A stretch of 64,000 nucleotides of DNA from Streptomyces flavotricini (GTDB lineage Bacteria; Actinomycetota; Actinomycetes; Streptomycetales; Streptomycetaceae): contig NZ_JAINUL010000001.1 in the NCBI RefSeq assembly GCF_020639365.1, positions 4,243,309 to 4,307,308 of the forward strand, given 5' to 3'. The notes beneath the pieces were generated by a model. The model was not told where the DNA came from, searched no databases, and worked only from the letters and a program-made list of their open reading frames with translations. Of the stretch, positions 33,101 through 39,545 are shown one piece after another (position 1 is the stretch's first letter; each line of letters starts with the position of its first letter). Position numbers and translations under genes: made by a program.

Positions 33101-33441
33101 GGGGCGAGGAGCTTGGCCAGTGGACCGAGCAGGACCGCGCCGAAGATCAGGGTGGCGAGGATCCGGACGCCGAACACGGCGGCGATCGTGAGGGCCCAGC
33201 CCTGGTAGCCGCTGCCGAAGGTCTCCTCGGAGACGGCCGTCTGGAAGGCCAGCAGCACCAGCACCAACAGGGCGAGGGCGTCACCGATGCCGCTCACCAG
33301 CTGGGCGCTCCACAGTCGGCGCAGCCTGGGGGTGCGCAGCAGTGCGCGCACCGCACGCTCGCGGGAATCCGCGGCGAGGGCTTCGTCGTAGGTGGGGTTC
33401 GCGGGGGCGGTCACGACCGTTGGCTGCTCGGCTCGCGTCAT
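30154..33441 (-). CDS. tmk: Thymidylate kinase fused to an MFS-like membrane domain and a coiled-coil tail
   Basis: Makes dTDP from dTMP. The 1095 residues have three parts. Residues about 35-500 hold some 12 membrane segments with an MFS-like layout. About 515-720 is the kinase: P-loop GGDGAGKST, the Arg-Glu-Pro dTMP motif (VVTREPGATPVG), DRYIDSSVAYQGAGRDL and the DR lid. About 720-875 is a charged Glu/Arg/Ala coiled coil, followed by a Pro/Ala-rich disordered end. Typical Tmk is about 210 residues. Fused Tmk proteins of this shape occur in streptomycetes, as I recall. The membrane part may only anchor the enzyme. Upstream topA, downstream holB. Confidence 0.93.
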   Translation of the reverse strand: MTRAEQPTVVTAPANPTYDEALAADSRERAVRALLRTPRLRRLWSAQLVSGIGDALALLVLVLLAFQTAVSEETFGSGYQGWALTIAAVFGVRILATLIFGAVLLGPLAKLLAPKEAGGTLDRRWTMIGADGIRLGLFVVAPLWLDWIPAQALTALLATVFVSGGAERLWTLAKDSAAPALLPSPPPEGATVRPLPDHLDALRRLNLRTSFAALPVAAAVLLAATLVGKALGLGVDWFAENQAALGSYVASGLFAASVSLLLPLLLPSAKTPRPRSPLEGLRAPKVGDRPEKGRTGAIALLVLACAAVAGAVASAAAVAVLHAFDLGGGPATFSLLVLALLGGTAVGIRATQAGKVLPALSRRRLLALAIAVAGLALLLTGLVPDTATVLFLSLLAGTAAGVAANTGHTLLDQETEEFRRARVTEHLQAVVRVAVGIGAVLAPALAAAIGPHRLASGDVVFAHGGAAFTLMLVGALLLPVAVVVLAKADDRSGVPLRRDLREALRGGEPVQAASDAGFFIALEGGDGAGKSTQVEALADWIRGKGHEVVVTREPGATPVGKRLRSILLDVSSAGLSNRAEALLYAADRAEHVDTVVRPALERGAVVISDRYIDSSVAYQGAGRDLSPTEIARISRWATDGLVPNLTVLLDVSPEAARERFTEAPDRLESEPAEFHQRVRAGFLTLAAADPGRYLVVDAGQDPQSVTTVVRHRLDRMLPLSEAEVAAQAEARRKAEEDARRRAAEEAARKAEEERLRAEEEARRRAEAEAARIKAEAEAARKAEEERQRAEEEARARAEAERLRAEAEEEARAAEAERLRRQAEEEARLRAEAEERRLEKQRRAEEALLRAEEARRLAEASAAAAAAQAAAAASASAAASAPAPAATPAPAPAPAAPAPKVAMTKDPLPDDAVTVETPLVKRVVQPDDVTQTVPVPKIDPAAETSVLPAVPPAGPAEETAVLPPVPAAGPTDETAVLPPVRPSRTSPAAGQAPSGPARSAKRPTARRSEESPADRVPPGIFRDAEDAEDATRELPVFGADGLPGGQGREDRQDRSPSRPRPAWAEETPLDDLPTLADELLGPRRDDEGEEGGPRRR

Positions 33442-33527
33442 CCGCCCAGCCTATCCGCTGCGCTTGGCGGCTGCGGAGCCTGTGGATGACCATCCGGTGT
33501 GACCCCGGCCCCACCGCGGCGCGAAGG

Positions 33528-33560
33528 CCCCGGGCCCGTGCGGATCGCACGGGCCCGGGG
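33528..33560 (-). terminator. Terminator between topA and tmk
   Basis: Perfect 15-bp stem (33528-33542 with 33546-33560) and a three-base loop GAT, six bases after the topA stop. It makes tmk-holB likely to have their own promoter between 33442 and 33527. Confidence 0.75.
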
Positions 33561-33566
33561 GGTCGC

Positions 33567-36386
33567 TCAGTCGTCCGACGAGGGGGCGACGGCGGCCGCC
33601 TTCTTCGCGACCGTCTTCTTCGCCGTCGTCGTCTTCTTGGCGGCGGTCTTCTTCGCCGTCGTCGTCTTCTTCGCCGCGGTCTTGGTCGCCGTGGCCTTCT
33701 TCGCGGGCGCCTTCTTGGCCGGGGCCTTCTTCGCCGTCTTCTTGGCCGGGCCCTTGGCGCGCTTCTCCGCCAGCAGCTCGTAGCCGCGCTCGGGCGTGAT
33801 CGTCTCGACGTCGTCGTCCCGCCGCAGCGTCGCGTTCGTCTCGCCGTCCGTCACGTACGGCCCGAAGCGGCCGTCCTTGACCACCACCGGCTTCTCGCTG
33901 ACCGGGTCCGTGCCCAGCTCCTTCAGCGGCGGCTTGGCCGCGGCCCGCCCCCGCTGCTTCGGCTGGGCGTAGATGGCGAGGGCCTCGTCCAGGGTGATCG
34001 AGAACAGCTGGTCCTCGGTCTCCAGCGACCGCGAGTCCGTGCCCTTCTTCAGGTACGGGCCGTAGCGGCCGTTCTGGGCCGTGATCTCCACGCCCTCCGC
34101 GTCCGCGCCCACGACCCGGGGAAGGGACATCAGCTTGAGCGCCTCGTCCAGCGTGACCGTGTCCAGGCTCATCGACTTGAAGAGCGAGGCCGTCCGCGGC
34201 TTCACCGCGTTCTTGCCGGTCTTCGGGGTGCCCTCGGGGAGGATCTCCGTCACGTACGGCCCGTAGCGACCGTCCTTCGCGACGATTTCGTTCCCGCTGG
34301 CTGGGTCCTTGCCCAGCTCGAACTCGCCGCTCGGCTTCGCGAACAGCTCCTCCGCGTACCCGACCGTCAGCTCGTCGGGCGCCAGGTCCTCCGGGACGTC
34401 GGCCCGCTGGTGGCCCTCCGCGTCCTTCTCGCCGCGCTCGACGTACGGCCCGTAGCGGCCGACGCGCAGCACGATGCCCTCGCCGACCGGGAAGGAGGAG
34501 ATCTCGCGGGCGTCGATGGCGCCGAGGTCGGTCACCAGCTCCTTCAGGCCGCCGAGGTGGTCGCCGTCGGCCGGTACGACCTCGGTCGCGTCCTCGGAGC
34601 CGAAGTAGAACCGCTTCAGCCACGGCACGGACTGGGCCTCGCCCCGCGCGATGCGGTCGAGGTCGTCCTCCATCTTCGCGGTGAAGTCGTAGTCGACGAG
34701 CCGCCCGAAGTGCGTCTCCAGCAGGTTGACCACGGCGAACGACAGGAAGGACGGCACGAGCGCCGTGCCCTTCTTGAAGACGTACCCGCGGTCCAGGATC
34801 GTGCCGATGATCGACGCGTACGTCGACGGGCGGCCGATCTCGCGCTCTTCGAGCTCCTTGACCAGCGAGGCCTCGGTGTAGCGGGCCGGCGGCTTGGTCG
34901 AGTGGCCGTCCGCCGTGATCTCCTCGGCCGACAGCGCGTCGCCCTCGGCGACCTGCGGCAGCCGCTTCTCGCGGTCGTCGAGCTCGGCGTTCGGGTCGTC
35001 CGCGCCCTCGACGTACGCCTTCATGAAGCCGTGGAAGGTGATCGTCTTGCCGGAGGCGGTGAACTCGGCGTCCCGGCCGTCCGAGGCGCGGCCGCCGATC
35101 TTGACGGTGACCGAGTTGCCGACCGCGTCCTTCATCTGGGAGGCGACGGTCCGCTTCCAGATCAGCTCGTACAGGCGGAACTGGTCGCCGGTCAGACCCG
35201 TCTCGGCCGGGGTGCGGAAACGATCACCCGAAGGGCGGATCGCCTCGTGCGCCTCCTGCGCGTTCTTGACCTTGCCCGCGTAGACACGCGGCTTCTCCGG
35301 CAGGTAGTCGGCCCCGTACAGCTGCGTGACCTGCGCCCGCGCCGCCGACACCGCGGTGTCGGAGAGCGTGGTGGAGTCCGTACGCATGTAGGTGATGAAG
35401 CCGTTCTCGTACAGCTTCTGCGCCACCTGCATCGTCGCCTTCGCGCCGAAGCCCAGCTTGCGCGAGGCCTCCTGCTGGAGCGTCGTCGTGCGGAACGGGG
35501 CGTACGGGGAGCGGCGGTACGGCTTGGACTCGACCGAGCGGACGGCGAACGAGGTGTCCGCCAGCGCGGCGGCCAGCGCCCGCGCGTTAGCCTCGTCGAG
35601 GTGCAGCACCTCGCTCTTCAGCTGCCCGTTGGAGCCGAAGTCGCGGCCCTGCGCGATGCGCTTGCCGTCCACCGTGTTCAGGCGGGCGACCAGCGTCGAG
35701 GGGTCGGAGGCGTCACCGGCGCGGCCGGTGGAGAAGGTTCCGGTCAGGTCCCAGTACTCGGCGGAGCGGAAGGCGATGCGCTCGCGCTCCCGCTCGACGA
35801 CGAGGCGGGTGGCCACCGACTGGACGCGGCCCGCCGACAGCTTCGGCATGACCTTCTTCCACAGGACCGGCGAGACCTCGTAGCCGTAGAGGCGGTCGAG
35901 GATGCGGCGGGTCTCCTGGGCGTCGACCATGCGCTGGTTCAGCTCGCGCGGGTTGGCGACGGCGTCGCGGATCGCGTCCTTGGTGATCTCGTGGAAGACC
36001 ATCCGGTGGACGGGGACCTTGGGCTTGAGGACTTCCTGCAGGTGCCACGCGATGGCTTCGCCCTCGCGGTCCTCATCGGTGGCGAGGAAGAGTTCGTCGG
36101 ACTCGGCCAGCAGCTCCTTGAGCTTCCTGACCTGGGCCTTCTTATCGGCATTGACGACGTAGATCGGCGCGAAGTCGTGTTCGACGTCGACGCCGAGACG
36201 GCGGACCTCGCCGGTGTACTTGTCGGGAACCTCGGCCGCGCCGCTCGGGAGGTCGCGGATGTGCCCGACGCTCGCCTCGACGACGTATCCCGGGCCGAGG
36301 TAGCCCTTGATCGTCTTCGCCTTGGCAGGGGACTCGACGATGACGAGTCGGCGGCCGCCCTTTGCGGTCTCGCTAGTCGGGGACAA
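33567..36386 (-). CDS. topA: DNA topoisomerase I (type IA)
   Basis: Relaxes negative supercoils. The 939 residues show: Toprim start RRLVIVESPAKAKTIKGYL, metal triad ATDEDREGEA, the active-site Tyr in ITYMRTDS, and four C-terminal repeats of the form GRYGPYV. Zinc fingers of the E. coli enzyme are absent. The last 60 residues are Lys/Ala/Thr-rich (KKTAAKK type), a DNA-binding tail that in actinobacteria raises processivity. Start TTG at 36386, placed so that SPTSETAKGG leads, as in S. coelicolor from memory; no better ATG is in frame. Confidence 0.96.
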   Translation of the reverse strand: MSPTSETAKGGRRLVIVESPAKAKTIKGYLGPGYVVEASVGHIRDLPSGAAEVPDKYTGEVRRLGVDVEHDFAPIYVVNADKKAQVRKLKELLAESDELFLATDEDREGEAIAWHLQEVLKPKVPVHRMVFHEITKDAIRDAVANPRELNQRMVDAQETRRILDRLYGYEVSPVLWKKVMPKLSAGRVQSVATRLVVERERERIAFRSAEYWDLTGTFSTGRAGDASDPSTLVARLNTVDGKRIAQGRDFGSNGQLKSEVLHLDEANARALAAALADTSFAVRSVESKPYRRSPYAPFRTTTLQQEASRKLGFGAKATMQVAQKLYENGFITYMRTDSTTLSDTAVSAARAQVTQLYGADYLPEKPRVYAGKVKNAQEAHEAIRPSGDRFRTPAETGLTGDQFRLYELIWKRTVASQMKDAVGNSVTVKIGGRASDGRDAEFTASGKTITFHGFMKAYVEGADDPNAELDDREKRLPQVAEGDALSAEEITADGHSTKPPARYTEASLVKELEEREIGRPSTYASIIGTILDRGYVFKKGTALVPSFLSFAVVNLLETHFGRLVDYDFTAKMEDDLDRIARGEAQSVPWLKRFYFGSEDATEVVPADGDHLGGLKELVTDLGAIDAREISSFPVGEGIVLRVGRYGPYVERGEKDAEGHQRADVPEDLAPDELTVGYAEELFAKPSGEFELGKDPASGNEIVAKDGRYGPYVTEILPEGTPKTGKNAVKPRTASLFKSMSLDTVTLDEALKLMSLPRVVGADAEGVEITAQNGRYGPYLKKGTDSRSLETEDQLFSITLDEALAIYAQPKQRGRAAAKPPLKELGTDPVSEKPVVVKDGRFGPYVTDGETNATLRRDDDVETITPERGYELLAEKRAKGPAKKTAKKAPAKKAPAKKATATKTAAKKTTTAKKTAAKKTTTAKKTVAKKAAAVAPSSDD
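33613..33683. repeat. 33-bp tandem direct repeat in the topA tail
   Basis: Two copies at a 33-base offset (starting 33613 and 33646) with about two differences; both encode Lys-Thr-Thr-Thr-Ala-Lys-Lys type units. In frame (11 codons), so copy number change would alter tail length without a frameshift. Confidence 0.7.
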
Positions 36387-36699
36387 CTTGGCTCTTCTCT
36401 CCGGTCGGCACTCGGTCGCGGTACGGCGACGCTGCGGAGTGTGACGGTACAACCCGCCCCCGTGTCAAACGGCAGAAGCCCGCAACGGCCACTCGAACGG
36501 TAACCCGACAAGTGCCATTTCTGCCGCCCGGATACCGCGCCGGACCCGTAGCGATCACCGGGCCGAGTGGCCAGGGGGCCGTCTGGCCCCGCCCCCGCAC
36601 CCCCTCTGACGTCCTGTTCACCCCGCGCATCCGCGGGTCGGCGCGTCGGTGGCCGGGCCTGCGATCAGGCTCCGATCCGGCCTGCGAGCGGGCCCGCGA
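36387..36699. other. topA leader and promoter region
   Basis: A 313-base stretch without a supported gene. On the minus strand TTGACA lies at 36463-36468, about 80 bases before the topA start, with TACCGT and GTCACA downstream as possible -10 sites at non-ideal distance. The part 36560-36700 is GC-rich with short hairpins that may end the small membrane-protein transcript. Nothing else recognised. Confidence 0.45.
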
Positions 36700-36897
36700 T
36701 CACCGTCGTACGAGGCACCGGACGCCGAGCGCCAGGCAGGTCCCGGCGGCGAGCAGCTCCAGCGGAACGGCCACGGCGGGGCGCACACCCTCGGCCACCG
36801 GCGCCCGGCGCACCGCGCACGCCCCCGTCCAGCCCGGCAGGGCGGTGCCGAACAGCAGGAACACGGTTGCCGCGAAGATCGCCGGACCGCTCTCCAC
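36700..36897 (-). CDS. Small membrane protein, 65 residues
   Basis: Starts MESGPAIFAATVFLLFG and has two hydrophobic segments (about 5-23 and 40-58) split by a short loop with Cys and Arg (GACAVRRAP). GTG at 36897 has AGGGGGG seven bases upstream, a strong ribosome site that supports it. No known family. It stands 303 bases after the methyltransferase stop and 314 bases before topA, so it may be transcribed alone. Confidence 0.7.
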   Translation of the reverse strand: MESGPAIFAATVFLLFGTALPGWTGACAVRRAPVAEGVRPAVAVPLELLAAGTCLALGVRCLVRR

Positions 36898-37200
36898 GCC
36901 GTTCCCCCCTTACTCCCGCCTGCTCCGGGGCCGCTCAGCGGGCCCCGTACGGATCCCCCCGGATCCCCGTGGCCGGCCCGTGGCCTCCGCCTGGTTTCGA
37001 GCCTGCCAGACACTGCGTAACGGCGCGCGAACCCGGGGTTACATGAAGGTTTCGGCCACGGCCGGACGCCCCGGAACCAGACCGCGGCGGACAGGGCCGC
37101 GGAAGCCGGCCAAGAAGCCGGAGGGGGCGGCCGGGGCGGCCGCCGAGGACCCGGCCGGCCATCGGCCGAGGACCCGGTCAGCCGGCGTCCGAGGAGCCGG
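36898..37200. other. Spacer downstream of the methyltransferase
   Basis: 303 bases without a supported gene. A seven-bp hairpin (37082-37088 with 37096-37102) may end the methyltransferase transcript. The segment 37130-37200 has repeated GAGGACCCGG and GGTCAGCC words. Frames open across it look like non-coding GC-rich sequence. Confidence 0.5.
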
Positions 37201-38706
37201 TCAGCCGTCGGCCGGCTCCAGGAATCCCTGCTCGACCAGCACCCGGATCGCCTCCGGAGTCCGGTCCCGCAGCACCACGGGATCCTCCTGCACCAGATGC
37301 GCGATCGCGTCCAGGATCCGTCCCGCCGTGAGTGAGCCGTCACACACTCCGGCGAAGCCCGCCCCGACCGTGTCGACCTTGGTCGCCCGACGCATCCCGC
37401 GGTTCTGCCGCAGCACCACGTGCTCCGGGTCCTCCGCGCCGGGCGCGCCGACCTGCTCCTGGACGACCTCCGCCGCCAGTACGAAGCGGGCCTCCAGCAG
37501 AGCCGCGTCGTCGTGGTCCCGCAGGTAGTCCTGTCGGGCGAAGTGGGCCACGACGGCGTCGCCGAGCGGCTGCTCCACCGAGTGCGGCCACTCCTCGACC
37601 ACGATCGAGGGCTCCGCCGCGTCGCTGCGCCGCAGGGTGATCCAGCCGAAGCCGACGGCCTTGGTCTTGCGCGCCTCGAACTCGTCCAGCCAGTCCTCGT
37701 ACCGCCGCGCGTACTCGGCGGGGTCGGCGCGGTGGTCGCCCGCGTCGCGCAGCCACAGCTCCGCGTACTGCGTGACGTCCTGCACGTCACGCTGCACGAT
37801 CCACGCGTCGCAGCCGCGCGGCACCCAGGCACGGACCCGGTCGTGCCAGTCCTCGCCCTCCACGTGCTGCCAGTTGCCGAGGAACTGCGCGTACCCGCCC
37901 GGGTTGAGGTGCGCGCCGGCCTCCTGGACGAGGGTCCGGCACAGGTCGTCGCCGCCCATCCCGCCGTCGCGGTACGTCAGCCGGGCGCCGGGGGAGATCA
38001 CGAACGGCGGGTTCGACACGATCAGGTCGTACGTGGCCCCGCCGACCGGCTCGAACAGCGACCCCTGGAGCAGCTCGGCCTCCTGGGCGCCGGACAGTGC
38101 CAGGGTCAGCCGGGTGAAGTCCAGGGCCCGGGGGTTGACGTCGGTGGCGGTGACCCGGGTGGCGTGCTGGGCGGCGTGCAGGGCCTGGATGCCGGATCCG
38201 GTACCGAGGTCGAGGGCGCTGCCGACCGGGGTGCGGACGGTGATCCCGGCCAGGGTGGTGGAGGCCCCGCCGACGCCGAGTACGACACCCTCCTCGCGGC
38301 TGCCGATCCCGCCGGCCCCGCCGACGGCGCAGCCGAGGTCGGAGACGATGAACCAGTCCTCGCCGTCGGGACCGCCGTACGGGCGCACGTCGACGGTGGC
38401 GTGCACCTCATCGCCCTCGCGGCGCAGCCAGCCGTCCGCCAGCGCGGCCTCGACGGGCAGCGCCCGGGCGGCGTTCACGTACGGCTCCGGCTGCTGCAGC
38501 AGGAACAGCCGGACCAGGCTCGCGAGCGGGCCGTCACCGCGGCCGCGCGTGGCGCGCAGGGCGGGGACCGTCTCGCTGCGGGCCAGCGCGGCGTAGGCGG
38601 GGGCGCCGAGCAGGTCGAGCAGGCCGTCGGCGGTGAAGCCGGCGGCGAGCAGGGCCGTGCGGAGCTCGGCGGCGCGATCGGGAGAGGGAAGGCTGGTGGT
38701 ACTCAC
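37201..38706 (-). CDS. Class I SAM-dependent methyltransferase (HemK/RsmC-like)
   Basis: Protein of 501 residues. An N-terminal helical domain (about 1-140) is followed by the Rossmann fold with motif I ALDLGTGSGIQALHA (about 175), TDVNPRALDFT, and the catalytic SNPPFVISPG (NPPF/Y motif of N-methyltransferases acting on exocyclic amines or Gln). The C-terminal 150 residues are less conserved (YAQFLGNWQHVEGEDW onward). Likely targets are rRNA, tRNA or a protein Gln; not determinable here. GTG at 38706. Alone on its transcript, next to a small lipoprotein. Confidence 0.9.
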   Translation of the reverse strand: MSTTSLPSPDRAAELRTALLAAGFTADGLLDLLGAPAYAALARSETVPALRATRGRGDGPLASLVRLFLLQQPEPYVNAARALPVEAALADGWLRREGDEVHATVDVRPYGGPDGEDWFIVSDLGCAVGGAGGIGSREEGVVLGVGGASTTLAGITVRTPVGSALDLGTGSGIQALHAAQHATRVTATDVNPRALDFTRLTLALSGAQEAELLQGSLFEPVGGATYDLIVSNPPFVISPGARLTYRDGGMGGDDLCRTLVQEAGAHLNPGGYAQFLGNWQHVEGEDWHDRVRAWVPRGCDAWIVQRDVQDVTQYAELWLRDAGDHRADPAEYARRYEDWLDEFEARKTKAVGFGWITLRRSDAAEPSIVVEEWPHSVEQPLGDAVVAHFARQDYLRDHDDAALLEARFVLAAEVVQEQVGAPGAEDPEHVVLRQNRGMRRATKVDTVGAGFAGVCDGSLTAGRILDAIAHLVQEDPVVLRDRTPEAIRVLVEQGFLEPADG

Positions 38707-38806
38707 CCGTCCATTGTGTCGGCTGCCGCCGCCGATGCGTATGCCGCGCGGCCGCAGCTCCGCGGACGAATGCCGCGGCCTCCCTCAACGGCGGCCGCGG
38801 GCCCCA

Positions 38807-39373
38807 TCACTTCGGCGACGCCGACGGCGCCGCGACCTGGCAGCCCTTCTGGCTGTTCATCGCCTTGTCCAGGCCGCCGGCCTTGAGCGTGCTGAGCGCG
38901 TTCTTGCCGCCCTTGGTGGCCTCCTCGAGTCCGCCGGCCACGTCCTTGAGGCCCTCGGCGAACTTCGTCTGGTCCTTCGGGTCCAGGCCGTCCATCTTCG
39001 TCTTCAGGTCGGCATAGCCCTTGGACGATTCCTCGAAGCCCTTGATCGCAGTCGTCTGCGTCGTCTGGCCGTCCTTGACCGGCGGAACTCCCGCACCCTG
39101 CAGGGCGGTCCCCATCGCCTTGTACGAGGTGGACATGGTCCCGAACGCCGCCGAGTCGGTCGTCTGGACCTCTTCGGGCTTGCTGCTCTCGGTCGCCACC
39201 CGCTTGATGTCCGCGTTGGCGGTCTCGATCTTCTTCAGCTCGGGCTGCCACTTGTCGCAGACCTTCTTGGCCCAGGCGTTGGCCTTCTCGTCCCCGTCGT
39301 CGCCGCCGCAGCCGGACAGCACGATCATCAGTACCGCACCGCCGGACACCGCGGCCGCAAACTTCTTGTTCAC
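38807..39373 (-). CDS. Small secreted lipoprotein
   Basis: Protein of 188 residues with signal peptide and lipobox VLSGC (Cys22), then GGDDGDEK as a hydrophilic spacer. The rest is helical and Lys/Ala-rich with one Cys pair (VCDKW and KGCQVAAP) that could form a disulfide. This resembles the small secreted lipoproteins common in streptomycetes; function unknown. GTG at 39373. The hppA terminator ends about 70 bases upstream. Confidence 0.87.
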   Translation of the reverse strand: MNKKFAAAVSGGAVLMIVLSGCGGDDGDEKANAWAKKVCDKWQPELKKIETANADIKRVATESSKPEEVQTTDSAAFGTMSTSYKAMGTALQGAGVPPVKDGQTTQTTAIKGFEESSKGYADLKTKMDGLDPKDQTKFAEGLKDVAGGLEEATKGGKNALSTLKAGGLDKAMNSQKGCQVAAPSASPK

Positions 39374-39440
39374 CGGATTGGTCCCTTCGAAGGCTCTCGG
39401 CCCGGAAGATACACGTCCGCCATCCGGGCACGCAGAAAGG

Positions 39441-39476
39441 CGGACAGACGGCGCGTCAGTCCGCGCCGCCTGTCCG
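39441..39476 (-). terminator. Terminator of hppA
   Basis: Fifteen-bp stem with one A.C mismatch (39441-39455 with 39462-39476), 70 bases past the hppA stop. Confidence 0.6.
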
Positions 39477-39545
39477 CCGTTCGGGCGTGTCTTCGAGTAC
39501 CTCGGGCCGGGCGGCCCGCAGGCCCCCCGGGGGTCACCCCTCGGG

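Noticed and set aside
33342..36503. Very long open frame on the plus strand across topA (over 1000 codons)
   Set aside because: It is the antisense shadow of topA; composition is Arg/Val/Leu/Asp biased as expected from GC-rich codon bias, and no motif or ribosome site supports it.
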